From positions 684,501 through 748,500 of the forward strand of contig JBANSL010000003.1 of NCBI GenBank assembly GCA_037127255.1: a DNA stretch of 64,000 bases. Direction: 5' to 3'. Under the pieces are notes generated by a model that was not told where the DNA came from, searched no databases, and worked only from the letters and a program-made list of their open reading frames with translations. The stretch is from Persicaria tinctoria (taxonomy: Eukaryota > Streptophyta > Magnoliopsida > Caryophyllales > Polygonaceae). The position numbers and the translations under genes are program-made. This document shows positions 45,360 through 57,500 of the stretch, in pieces. Numbering within the stretch: the first letter of the stretch is position 1; each line of letters begins with the position of its first letter.

Positions 45360-45850
45360 ATACAAGTCAAAGATTTGGGGTGGTCACCTGCAGTTAAACC
45401 ACCACCCAAGGGCGTCCTTACTGCGAGATCGTCCACCATAGCATCGATTCTCCAATCAGAGGGAGTAAACATCAAGTCAAGACGTGCGAGTCGATCAACA
45501 ACCTGATTATCCTCTCTAAAAATATGGGAATACGAAACACGAGCAAAGGATCGACTGTTGACAATCGTGTCCGACGCCATCACATCTCAATCTCCCACGA
45601 ACACATCCACACCCCCTCGACGGCGATATTAGCTACAGGCGGTCGCCCTTCGCCTCGAGATGTGTGATCCCCAGCCAACGCGCTTCCAACATCTCATGAT
45701 GAAGACTCAGGACCTCCACTTGTAAAGCCGAGGACTTAGGACTTGCCACATCTCTGCATCCCGCACGGACCTCCACTTGTAAAGCCGAGGACTTAGGACT
45801 TGCCACATCTCTGCATCCCGCACTTGAGAACTCTGCCATTTCTCATCTCG
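45360..45850 (-). pseudogene. RNase H-like fragment with in-frame 57 bp duplication
   Basis: The minus-strand frames contain EVLSLHHEMLEARWLGITHL and EAKGDRL, then in a second frame FARVSYSHIFREDNQVVDRL with ARLDL. That is the C-terminal half of a plant RVT_3/RNase H domain (HIFREDN..VD.LA). The frame shifts between about 45630 and 45580. In the upstream half a 57 bp unit is repeated exactly (45710-45766 and 45767-45823), adding 19 residues. No start or catalytic N-terminal half is visible, so it is a pseudogene. Confidence 0.6.
45710..45823. repeat. Perfect 57 bp tandem duplication
   Basis: Two adjacent copies starting GGACCTCCACTTGTAAAGCC are identical over 57 bp. It is in frame with the RNase H fragment, giving GCRDVASPKSSALQVEV twice. 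Confidence 0.9.
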
Positions 45851-46231
45851 ACCTTGTTTGTTTGTGTGTAATAAATGTTCATTGTGTTATAAACCGTTCA
45901 AATCATCTTATGATTATCGATCCCATTCCACAATATTGCATTTTCAAAAACAAAAAAAAAAACATGCCACTCTGAAGATTAATGTCAAAATGATTTACAG
46001 AAAGAGGGAGGATGTAAACCTCTTTTTGAAGGTCAAGTAAGATATTCTGCAATCAAACACAGCAACAAAATCAAACGAGAGTACATCCCCCTGATGTTCT
46101 TAACACATATTCTGCAATTTTTAGCTCAGTCGAACTACACACCTAACACAAATTGTTTTATTTTTCGGAGGTTCGCTTTAGAGCAACTCCTGCGTCGGGT
46201 TCATGGCATGGCACACTGTTGTTTACCTCCT
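45851..46231. other. Spacer and VTE3-B 3' UTR
   Basis: No gene. GCAACAGAATCAAACATG at about 40203 and AGCAACAAAATCAAACGAG at about 46061 are alike, consistent with this flank being part of the duplicated VTE3 block. Confidence 0.35.
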
Positions 46232-48400
46232 TCAGATTGGTTGATCTTTGGGGACAACCTGATCCTTGATCCACATATAGATGGGTACGAGCACGTAGTA
46301 CGCCCCTGCTGTGGCACCGAGGAGGAAACGAAACAGGAACACTATAGGATTCACCGGTTTTGATACGTCTTCTGCCTTTGGGCCGAGCTGCGTTATACAA
46401 AGAAATTTGTATGATATAACAAAGAAATGTATATGAAGTGTAAAGAAGAATTAGAGTTACAAAAGGGTATTCAAATCAAGATTCAGATTAAGATTTCGAC
46501 TTTTGGTTGCGATTTGAATTTTTTAGTGCGATTTCTCACAATTTCCTCGAGAATGGTTTTATCAAACCTGAGCTTACTTGTCAATTTTTAACCAAAAGAG
46601 ACATAGGATTTGTCTATGGATCTTCTAAATCATCTTTCAGCAATTAAAGCTTTCAGTAAATGCCATAGGAAAGGTTGTTTGGAGAGGAGGCATTACCTCC
46701 AGAGGAGAGTCACCAGCTGCGGGTTTCACACCTGTTACCGAGCAACCCATAATAAGGCCATGTCGACGAACACCACGGTACCACTTTGGGCCGATTCTTT
46801 TCAGCTTAACATCCTCAAATCCAGCCTTTTTGAACCAGTCAATGTACTCTTCCTCCGTAGGGAAGAGCATCCAAACATCTGCAAAGAAGCGAGACAGCCA
46901 AAACGTAGGATGCACCGGACCAATCAGACACGCTTTTCCTCCCTGCTTTATTACTCTGTAAGCTTCCTTGATGCCTCTTTGTGGATCAGGCCAGTACTCT
47001 ATACTGATAAAAGCAACCACAAAAATCATGTCAGCAAATCATTCCCCACCCTTAAATTATCTATTTTGCAATTTAGAGCTTAGAAATTTCTTTTGAATCA
47101 ACAGTTTGGCATACAGATATGTGGTTATAAATTATCAGGTTGGTTAATTCCTAATCCGACCATGAACACGTACCCACCTTCAACTTCTGAATTGGGTGAT
47201 TCTGAAAACTAGAAGCTTACCAATCATCAACTATAGGAATGACCTTTCAACCCGATACTAAAGCGCAATTGAAAGGACATAAGCTCAAGGCCGAAAGCCT
47301 TCAAAAATGAGTATAACACCCCCGGTCCAAGACATCCTAACCCTTGCCTCCAAAACAACATCAACAACCTAAAACCCCCAAAAAGCTAATGAAAGCACTA
47401 ACAACCTATAGAGGCTAAGTGGCTAACCATATACCAAATACCAAAGCTTTACCAAACAACCAAATGATCTTATGCTTATACCATATAAATGACATTGAAA
47501 TAGGTGTAGCTGTTTCCAAATCTTGAAATTGTTAGGAAACAAAAACCCATAAATTTTGAACTCCTCACCTACTAACAACTGGAAAGATAACACTAAAAAG
47601 TTCAGAATGCACAAAACTAACCACAAGAACAAGTGAATCTTCTTGCAAGCAATCAAACAAATACCAACTGAGATTCAAAAAAACATGATCCACATGCAAA
47701 GGGGAAACCCCCAAATTCAAAGAAAGGAAATTCATCAGACAAACTAACACAACAAACACCAATTGAGATTCAACAAACCATGACTGATGATTCACATGCA
47801 ATGGGTAAAACCCCCAAATTCAAAGAAGGGAAATTCATCATACCTCCCAGCAGAAACATATCTATCAGCATAATCAGTAGGAAAGGGAAGATCTTCAGCA
47901 TCCCCCAACATAATCTTGCAATCCTTCAAGGGCTCCTTCTCCTTGGCCTTGGCAAGCTGGTGAGGGGACTGATCAAGAATGGTCACATTCTTGGCATCCA
48001 CATTCTCAACAATCCCTAGTGTGGTGAATCCAGTCCCACCCCCAACATCCACAACCACCAAATCCCTATCACTCAGATCAGCTGGCTCAAGTGCATCCGC
48101 CCTCATATCCTCGGTCCAGTGACCAGGGTTTATGATGTGGTCATACACGATAGAGAGGAACCTGTAGAACAAAAACGCCTCTTTCTTGTGCTGGATAAAC
48201 CTAGGCTGCGAGATTGGCCTCGAATTGGACGCAAATATGCTGCATTTGGGGATTAGGGTTTTACTCCTCAAACCCACCCGGGAAACAAGCCTCTTGCTGC
48301 CATTGAAATCAGACCCAATTGGATTTAGAGCAAACCCATTTTTGTTGACGCATCTGATGAGAGCAAGCTGGTCTGTGCCGCTGAAGATTGAACAGGCCAT
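46232..48400 (-). CDS. VTE3: MPBQ/MSBQ methyltransferase, tandem copy B (canonical)
   Basis: Exons 48400-47844, 47003-46697 and 46387-46232 give 339 residues, the normal VTE3 length. It methylates 2-methyl-6-phytyl- and 2-methyl-6-solanyl-benzoquinol at the chloroplast inner envelope with S-adenosylmethionine. It has a Ser/Arg/Lys-rich transit peptide of about 55 residues, then SQPRFIQHKKEAFLFYRFLS, SAM motif I VVVDVGGGTGF (116-126), DQSPHQLAKAKEKEPLKDCK, GDAEDLPFPTDYADRYVSAG, WPDPQRGIKEAYRVIK, IGPKWYRGVRRHGLIMGC and a C-terminal hydrophobic anchor followed by MWIKDQVVPKDQPI. I start at 48400 because the frame upstream has only TTG. The left boundary of the 9.1 kb repeat (48057) lies inside exon 1. 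Confidence 0.93.
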
Positions 48401-49203
48401 GGGGTTTTTGATTAGGTTGATTTTGCTCTTTAGAAGGAGGGATGAAACTTGAAAGGGAGTTTCTTTGGGGGTTGCGATTTGAAGCTGCAAATGGGAGATT
48501 TAAACTAAAAGACGCAAGAGGCCAAGAATCCAAGATCTGTCATTGGGATTGAACAATTTGTGAGTGGGAGTGGGAGTATGTGGGCATATAGACACCATGA
48601 ATAACTAAATCAATACACACAAAACGTGTGCACATTAAGTAGACAATCACACATATTGCTAGTGGTTAAATTGAAATTAGAAAACAACACCTTACTTGCT
48701 AGTATTTGGTTATGTTTCTGAAATGTAGCTTTCAAACAATTGTAATCTACATAATTTTGTGCAGAAAAACAAAACCATTTGAACAAAGCAAACTTTGTCT
48801 ATTTGCTCTTCCTGGTACCAAATGTGAATGTGACGAGCAAGCTGAATCAAGTTTTTGACCTCTAAGGAGTAACCATATATCCAATCTAAAATCTTTAATG
48901 CCGAACAAAATGAAAAGTGACTGCATATGTATAGTTAGTTTAGCGTGTTACACCGCCTATAACTTTGGTTTATAAATTGGTTTAAGTAAGCTTCTGTGTT
49001 CTGAGTTTTTTTTTTTTTATGACGAGGAACCCACCTTCGGTAGTAAACTCCGAGCACTTGACTTAGTCGACAAGAGTCACGTACCAGGTAAAGCGGTTTG
49101 CGCCGATCAGCTCAATCCATTGGTAGAGAGATTATTTGATTTGCTCTATTGGGGGTTTGAATTTGACTTGATTTAAATTCTGAAGATGCAATTTCATTGA
49201 CAA
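48401..49203. promoter_or_regulatory. VTE3-B upstream region
   Basis: Promoter and leader of the minus-strand VTE3-B, with no gene of its own. A repeat-like stretch at about 49019-49130 (GACGAGGAACCCACCTTCGG, GTAAAGCGGTTTGCG) resembles a fragment of an interspersed plant repeat. The region is duplicated at 57501-58303. Confidence 0.4.
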
Positions 49204-52200
49204 CTAGTCAAGGCATACTCGTGCTACGCACGGGATGTAAATATAAGTTTTGCTATTTTATAAGCCTATTTAAGAGCTTATTTTATACCATCTCATTGAC
49301 TAATCTAAACAGTATGTGGAAAAATAGTAAATCTTGGTTTTATATACTTGATAATTTGGTTTAAGTTATTTATTAAATCTTTATATTTTTATGGGTTTTT
49401 TCTTCAAGAAGACATTTTATAAAATAATTTTTTAAGAAAAAACACCTTTTATTTTTTTAAAAACAAAAACACCTTATATAATATAAGGTATTCGATCAAC
49501 TGATGCACCAACTTTTATTTTATAAATAAAATTTCAAGTTTTCAGTGATATTTTTTAATCTATAACCTAGATCCCCTGATTTTTTTTTTCTATGAGCTCT
49601 TGTTCTTCTATTTTTTGTTTTGGTTTTTTAACTTTTAAGACATTTACGGAAGACTCGACCACATACCCTTTTCCATTGATCATATATATAAAAAGATATT
49701 GAGTAGCCGATGAGCTTGTAACGGTGGCCATTGAATTTAGCATGGATAATAATTTATATTAATTGTTGCAAGTAATTGGCCTTAATTCATCCACGTATAA
49801 TAGTCCTCCATAATAATATATGATAAATGATATATGGTGATAATCATGATATATACTGGTACCAAAAGTAAAATATTTTTTTAATTAATTTTCACCATGT
49901 TTTAATCAGGAGATTAAAAATATAGAGTACAAAAAAGTGACATAAAAAAGTAATAAATTATTATCCATGCTAAATTTGGATTAACTTACATGTTTTATTA
50001 CTTACACAATTACATTTTAGAAATTGTTAGGCGAAAATTAAATTTGTTTATTAATTATGTTAAAATTCATTAAAGATTATAAAACTAATCAAATATATCG
50101 ATAAAATAGACTTTTAATATTCAGTTTCAACAAAAAAAATCCATAAATTGGGATCGTAAGATGTTTTGATAGGTATAGGTATAAAAGATTAAGGATTAAT
50201 TGATTTTTATATGAATATATGTTATTTGGCTGATATGAATTTCATAATTATATTGGGGTTTAAAATTATGTGAATGAGATCATTATTATTGAGCATAGAA
50301 ATTTAGGAAAATATAATTAAATTTCCATAAGTTAGTAAGAGTATATAATAAACCATTTATGAATACATTAATACATTAATAAAATTAAAGGAAAACAAAA
50401 GGATTAAAAATGAGAATGTATTTAATGAGAGCTATTAAGGGGCCTTGGGACACAATTTTTAAAGGTACTAGGGTAGCAGACCCGTGCTACGCCCGGGACA
50501 TGATTTTATATCAAATAAATGAGTAATATTATAATTGGTGAATAACACAAAATTTAACATGGCATAAATTTTATAATAGGGTAAAGATATATCAAAACTT
50601 ATTTAGCAAATTTTAACCATAATTTTTTAATTACTCATTTTTATTAGCATAAGTTAAAATTGGTAAAATATTTAGATATATGTACTCTATTGAACTTATA
50701 ATATTCTTTTTTAAAATTAAGCATATCTCTTTTTTTTTCAATTTGCTTCAATCGAGATGTTTCGTATATGGTGAAACTTTTATTGAATGTATTTTTTATT
50801 TTTTATTTAATGATTAATATTTTTATAGACATGAATGAAATGATTAGATTAATATAATAGACTCCTTATAACATAGATGTCTTCTTTAAAAATAAATGTA
50901 CTCAGTTAAAAAAATAAAAAATAAATACATAAAATAGTAATCCCAAAATAAAATAAAAAGCAATCCTCTAAAATAAAAATTAAAAATAGTAGAAGTTGCG
51001 TCATCCATGTAAACAAATCAATGCTAATAAAAATCATAATAAAATATTTGTATATAAAAATTAAAAATGATTTAGAATCATACACTATATATATTTAAAA
51101 CAATATATATTAAAGTGTTTCCAAAATTTCATAAACAAATGGACTACAACAATTGTGCCACTAAATTTTTATACAACAATTGTGCCACTATATATATTTA
51201 AAATATTTGTGTATAAAAATTGAAAATGATTTTATGCTTACATCATAATTGAAAATGATTTAGAGTATATAATTTTTATACAACAAATGGACTACAACAA
51301 TTATACCACTAAATTGAATATATTTTTTGCCCTAAAATGAAGTTACAATCGTAGGTTCATGCAAATATGCAAAAAAAAAAAGAATAAGAATTAGAAAAAT
51401 AACTATGATGTAGGTATAATTTTTTTAATTATGATAAAATTAAACAATAGAAAGAATATATAGATAAGCACATCAAATCCAATGCTAAATAATAGAGCAA
51501 CAACAAATTGATTAATCGGAGAATAAAAGATCGAAGAGGAAACAAAAAAAATTCTTATGGGTCATCGATCGAATGATCGAGGGAAGATGTATATAGCTCT
51601 CACCAACTATTCTGCAAAATAAAAGAGAAGAATAAAAATTAGAAAAATAACTATAATATAAGCATAAAAATTTGAATCGTGATATGATTGATAACAATAG
51701 AAAAGAATAGATCAACACATCAAATCCAATGCTACATATATATGAGAAAGTGTAAGAATATATACAAAAAAATTAAGTAACAAACAAATGATTAATCAAA
51801 TAATGAAAGATAGAAGATGGATTAAAAAAATCTTATGGACATAGAACACCAAACAAATAGATGAGGAAACCAATTTCTTTTCACCGTATAAGCTAGCGAA
51901 TATGTTCTCCCGACTATTTATACTCACTTTGAGAAATTAATTAAATGAAAAGAGTGCAATTAAATTGGAAGAAAATGAAAAGGTGGGGGTTTAAACATTT
52001 GAATATGTATATATTGTAATATAATTGCTATTGAAATTAATGGAGGTTATGAGATCCAAAGCATATGAAGGGTCTAAGACTAAAATATATAACCGATTAT
52101 AGATAGATTAGAAGGTAGCTAGATGATTTTGTACATATTATGCCTTTAATAGTGAGAATGCAAAAGGTTGGAAATTAAAAGGCATATAATAATTTTGATA

Positions 52201-55200
52201 ATTATTACCATAACCATTTGGAATTCAATGTAATTATACATAATTATCCTGTAAGGTAGCCGTTTAGGGTTTAATGGATATTATAATTACATTGATGATT
52301 CTTGCATGGCAAAAAAAAAGAGGTCAATTAATTTTTAAAATAACATATATATAATTCTTTAAAGAATGTGAACAAAGATAATATTTTGAAATTAATTGAA
52401 AATAAATAGTAACACAAAGATTATGAGAATGGTATAATAAATTATCTCATTCACACATTTGCATAGTATAAACTATACTACTATATGAAAAATTTTGATT
52501 AAAAAATTCAATTTTTTAATGTATATATAAAGAAAATAACTTATAATTCTTTATACACCTTTATTTTATTTCTATGTACAAAAAATATGTATAACAAATA
52601 TGAAAACTTAAGATAAAATTTAAAAAATTGCAAAATATGATCAATGTGTAACTAATAGGATTCGAACTCAATACCTTAAACTCCTACCAAACAACTCTAT
52701 TAAGTATTAACCATTAAGCTATGAAGATATTTGTGATCTTTTATGGAATTGAAAAAAAAAAAATATAAAATATGAACAATTAAATAAATGAGCATTAAAT
52801 AGGTCCTGAACACAACTTTTTATGTTATATGTTATATATATAGAAGATATATAGATATAGACTAGGGTGGCAGACCCGTGCTACGCACGGGTCATTATTT
52901 ATGTGAAATTTGTAAAGATGGATTAGTAATAGTCAACATGCAAACAACATAATTTAAAAAGGTGAATGGGCCGGGGTGAGAAGATTCAAGACTAAACTGG
53001 AATCAGTTATGTTCTTTCCCCTTCTCAAGTCCTATTTATTTACTTGAATCGGATGTCTATGAAAATATTTGAAACTGATTTTATCATTATTATTACAATT
53101 CATTTACTTGAAGCTAACGATCAATGGAATATATATCGATTTGGTAATTAATTAGTAATATGTGTCATAGGACAATGAAGTAACGCCTACTGTTATTATA
53201 AAATACTTATTGACTTTGAATTATAAAAATTAATTAAATATCTTGCCTAAAGAAATTATAAAAATAAAAATAAAAATCTCGACTTTATATATATGATTAG
53301 ATATAGATATAGAATATAGAATATATAGAATATAAACAGATATAAATTTATTGACCCCAAAATAATAAAAGAGGTGTTATGCAATTGTATTCCTTTGTTT
53401 CCATTACTATTTTTTAAATAAGAGTATATTTTATAATTGTTAAATTATATAGTAGAAGATAGAGAGTTAAAAATGTGTATTAATTATATTAGAATATATT
53501 AATTAATTTTGATTCAGATCGTCTCGTCTACTATTAATTTTACTTATTTTTAATTTTGCAAAATGGAACATATATAAAAATCATATATTTGTATTTTGTT
53601 TTGGTTTCCGTTACAATTAATGTTCTACATCAATTTAATTGTTTAAATGCAGAGGGTTGGAAATATGGAGTTAGATGATAAAAGAGTTAAGCATTTGTTA
53701 ATTAGGCATGTATTAATAACTACCAATAAAATAAAACATATGTACACATGTAGAAAAAATGTTTATTGATCCACAAACATGTTTATACATAATAGAAGTC
53801 TAAGAACAAACTGTGGTCGGGTTCATTGTGATTTGTTGGTGTGTTTGAAATAACGAACGAATACCACTATACCGCCTTCAATCTATCTAGCTATCTGGCC
53901 TAGGTTATTTATTTTGAGTTGGGGGTCGATGTAAGTGTGCATACTGGGTAGCAGTTTGGGTTATTAATTTTGGGCAAAATCAGTGGAAAATTTGTAGATC
54001 TCATTATTATGTTGAGAACTAAATCAATACATGTATCCGGTACTTACCGGACCAAGGGCTAATAATTTGGAGGGTGACATCTAACCTACAGGGTATATTG
54101 AACATGAATATATAAGAGGTTATAAAAAAATATTTAAATTGGATGCAAAGAAGAGTACTAATTTGGATGATATTTAGAAAGTCATGTCCTTCAATCTCTT
54201 CTAAACCACTGTCTGTATATATCAATCCAAAAATTGTTTCACCTGCCAAACAAACATGATTTATCAAATTAGTTGTCGATGTAGTCGAATTAGATTTAAA
54301 TGATAACTTGCATCTTTGAACAAAGATAATTGGGCTTGAATCCATGTACCAATCGAGGAACAAATGGGTTACATGGCTACATCGCGATAAACCTGGCAGT
54401 ATATAGCGGCCTCTTGGGAGCTCTGACAGCGTACACTACCACCACCACCGTATATATGTATGTAGCATGTACTGCCATATTCGTACTTTTAAGTTTTAAC
54501 CATCCTCACCTTGCTCGCCTTCGACCTAATGGCCCTCAATCATTTCTTCCCCGAGGGGTCTTCTCCACTCATCCTATTATATATATAAATAATTGTGGCC
54601 ATTTATTAGTAATGAATAGTTCCATATCCACTTCCTCCATTACAAATAAAAATAACATTTAAAATGGTCTGTCTATATATTTTTATCGTTTGATTTACTA
54701 CCCCGTTAAAAACACACCGTTTACATTAGATTCTTCAGCAACGGTTACAAATTAGAAACCATTATGGCATTTAGCCTTACTAATTAATGAGAAACTAAGA
54801 AAGTAAGAAACGATTATGGATTTGGCCTTTCTAATTCCCATCAAATTTATCTTTAAGAAAATGTGCAATTTTAAACAAATAACGTACTCGAGATTTTTTT
54901 TTTAAAAAAGTGTGATTTGAGACAAACGAATATACTCTATTAAGAGAATATAAACAAAAAAAATTGTTAAACGTCAATTAATTTTCAATGATGAAGCTAA
55001 ATGGCGTATAAAATCAAATGTGGTCAGTAAAAAAAAATATAAAAATGAATTTTAGTTTGTTATATACTTTGCTAATCAATTACTGAGATGATGTGAATTC
55101 CCATATAAAACATGTGTGGGAATATAGACAAACAATAAAAACGGATTATAGTAGTAAAAGTACGTAAATTGATCTTTTGTGACCAAGTAAAACGTAACAA

Positions 55201-55698
55201 TTAACTTAACCATTGAGCCAAAGATCGAAATCATCTTGAAATTAAATGGATCAAAATAAAAATAAAAAGGAGGTAGATAAAGATATAAAGGCAAATGAGC
55301 ATAAATTATAGAGTATGAGGCTCCCAAAAATATAACTCGCAAATTGAAGAAATTAAACGGATGAAAAAATAAAAAAGAGATAGATGAAGATATAAAGGCA
55401 AATGAGAAAAAAATTTAGATTATGGGGCTCCCAAAAATATAACTCACAAAGCAGGGGGAAAAAATAAAATGAACATGTAGATGATGGGATTCGAACTCAA
55501 GATCATTGAGATCTCAACAACGTTGATAACCATTAAGCTAATATAAGTTAGTAAGAGTATATAATAAACCATTTATGAATACATTAATACATTAATAAAA
55601 TTAAAGGAAAACAAAAGGATTAAAAATGAGAATGTCTTTAATGAGAGCTATTAATGGGCCTAGGGACACAATTTTTAAAGGTATATAGAAGATATAGA
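49204..55698 (-). mobile_element. Nested cluster of non-autonomous Helitrons
   Basis: On the minus strand, three typical Helitron 3' ends are visible: a GC hairpin (CCCGTGCGTAGCACGGG type), about 10 nt, then CTAG followed by T, at 49204, 50468 and 52862. The 5'-type ends TCTATATCTTCTATATA lie at about 52860 and 55698. A 140 bp block (GTTAGTAAGAGTATATAATA through CACAATTTTTAAAGG) occurs at 50327-50467 and again at 55543-55683, just inside two right ends. Minus-strand tRNA-like SINE boxes (GAGTTCGAATCC with TAGCTTAATGG) occur near 52690 and 55520. No Rep/helicase ORF is present. The exact nesting order is uncertain. Open frames at 54019-54363 and 54330-54662 could be captured host fragments, but I recognise neither. 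Confidence 0.6.
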
Positions 55699-56624
55699 TG
55701 GTTGTTGCTGCTAATTTCAATTTCATTATCTCATTGATTTGGGCTTGGGCTTGGGCTTTCTCATAAATGAATGGACCTCAAAGCCCAATATAAAACTACT
55801 CTCCAAATCCAAAAGACATTGTCAAAAGCATTTATAAACTTCAATGTTATCATCAAAACAAAGCTAAATTCACTCACTTGAGCAAGGATGTCTAATATAA
55901 AAACTGACCAGAAAGACTTCAGACTTTCCATGAAGAAACAATGTGCTGAAATTTTTGCTAAATGGTTCGGTAAGTTCTAGGGTCCATTTGGCAATGCAGG
56001 TAGCTTTTCAAAGCTTTTAGCTTTAATATTCTGTAGTTTTAAATAAGTTAAATATAAGATTTAATTAGCCGTTAAAACTGGATTTTCAACAACTACTTGC
56101 CCCAAACTTTTCAAAACTCTATTCATTTTCTCCTATCTCTTGTATCAGCTACTCTATCAGCTGGGTTACCAAACACATTACTAACTTAAACATTACGGAG
56201 TATAATTTAACATATATTTAACACACATAATCCATCCGTTTTAGCCTGCATTGCCTACGGATCATGAGCTAATCTGAGGCGAGTTTGAAGAAAGGTTATG
56301 TTGAAGAGTAACATAGTTGTGAAATAAAGTTAAGTGTGCAAAGTTTTTGTAAATAACAAACTGGTTCTTGTTTTGTGACTGAATGAATGTAGAGTGGTGG
56401 TAAAAGACAACAAGCTGAGAAACACTGAATCTGAACACATTGTAGAATTCACCATTCTCCATAAAGAGTTACATATACAGTAATAATATATAGGGTTTGA
56501 TTGATTATATAATGGTTTTGAACTGACATAAGTTTGGTTGGAACACGGAAAATGTTGTAAACCCCCAAAAAATGACCTAATCATCACGTCATTAGCGTCA
56601 AACTTGCTGCTCAATTAAGACAAA
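55699..56624. other. Unique spacer between Helitrons
   Basis: GGGCTTGGGCTTGGGCTT (55740) is a short hexamer repeat. No gene is supported; the minus-strand frames at 56262-56614 have no recognisable content. Confidence 0.4.
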
Positions 56625-57117
56625 CTAGTATAGTCCCCGCGCCATGGCGCGTATTTAACCAATATTAATTTTTGTTAAAATAGAAAAACAAAACAATTGA
56701 TAAATAAATCCCATTGGTTAAAAAAATGTTTAATTGTTTTTATCATTTATCATTTGACATTTTATATAGATTAGGCTTGGTGGGTGAAATTCCAAAAATT
56801 AAGGTTATTATAAAACCAAAAATAGTTTTCATTATATATATAGATTGGTTGCTCCAAAAAAATCATATATTTGGAACGTACAATATATATATTTTTTAAA
56901 AGTTTTTTAAATTCATCCAATTGTTTAAAAAAATAGCTTGAAATGATATTGTATAATAAATATAGAATGAAATAATATTATATAGTTAGTATTAACTTTA
57001 TTTTAAAAAGTTTTGAATTAACCCTATTGGTTGAAAAATGTTAAAAGTTTTGAATTAATCCTATTGGTTTTGAATTAATCCTATTGGTTGAAAAATGTAT
57101 TAAATATATAAAATAGA
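56625..57117 (-). mobile_element. Complete 493 bp non-autonomous Helitron
   Basis: On the minus strand it begins TCTATTTTATATATTTAATA and ends with a perfect hairpin CGCGCCATGGCGCG, GGGACTATA and CTAG. It sits between host A (56624) and T (57118), the expected AT target. The interior has short tandem units (GAATTAATCCTATTGGTT at 57012-57090, three partial copies). It lies 39 bp from the 9.1 kb repeat junction. Confidence 0.65.
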
Positions 57118-57500
57118 TGTTTCCAAAAATATCGGCTCGCGAGGATGCGACACGTGACCAAATCCCTATCACTCAGATCAGCTGGCTCAAGTGCATCCGC
57201 CCTCATATCCTCGGTCCAGTGACCAGGGTTTATGATGTGGTCATACACGATAGAGAGGAACCTGTAGAACAAAAACGCCTCTTTCTTGTGCTGGATAAAC
57301 CTAGGCTGCGAGATTGGCCTCGAATTGGACGCAAATATGCTGCATTTGGGGATTAGGGTTTTACTCCTCAAACCCACCCGGGAAACAAGCCTCTTGCTGC
57401 CATTGAAATCAGACCCAATTGGATTTAGAGCAAACCCATTTTTGTTGACGCATCTGATGAGAGCAAGCTGGTCTGTGCCGCTGAAGATTGAACAGGCCAT
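57081..57500 (-). pseudogene. Truncated third VTE3 copy with chimeric tail
   Basis: From ATG 57500 the frame encodes the transit peptide and N-terminus of VTE3-B unchanged through DLSDRDLV (about 114 residues). At the repeat junction (57157) it switches to TCRILASRYFWKHLFYIFNT and a stop at 57081 inside the Helitron. SAM motif I and everything after it is lost, so it cannot be a methyltransferase. Its 5' flank is that of VTE3-B, duplicated, so it may be transcribed. Confidence 0.85.

Larger units (their letters stand above)
48057..57156. repeat. 9,100 bp direct tandem repeat, copy 1
   Basis: Sequence from 48057 reappears from 57157 at a constant offset of 9,100 bp through the end of the window. 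Homopolymers (for example the A runs at 51371 and 52751) also have equal length in both copies. The unit contains the first 344 bp of the VTE3-B coding sequence, its upstream region, a nested Helitron cluster, about 900 bp of spacer and a 493 bp Helitron. Copy 2 starts exactly where copy 1 ends, so this is a head-to-tail duplication. Confidence 0.95.

Noticed and set aside
52650..52727. tRNA gene on the minus strand (TAGCTTAATGG and GAGTTCGAATCC)
   Set aside because: Acceptor stem and anticodon arm do not pair; it recurs at 55490 inside the Helitron, so it is a SINE-like relic.
54330..54662. 110-codon hydrophobic ORF, repeated at 63430
   Set aside because: Starts with TTG, no recognised family; mentioned only as possible captured sequence in the Helitron cluster.
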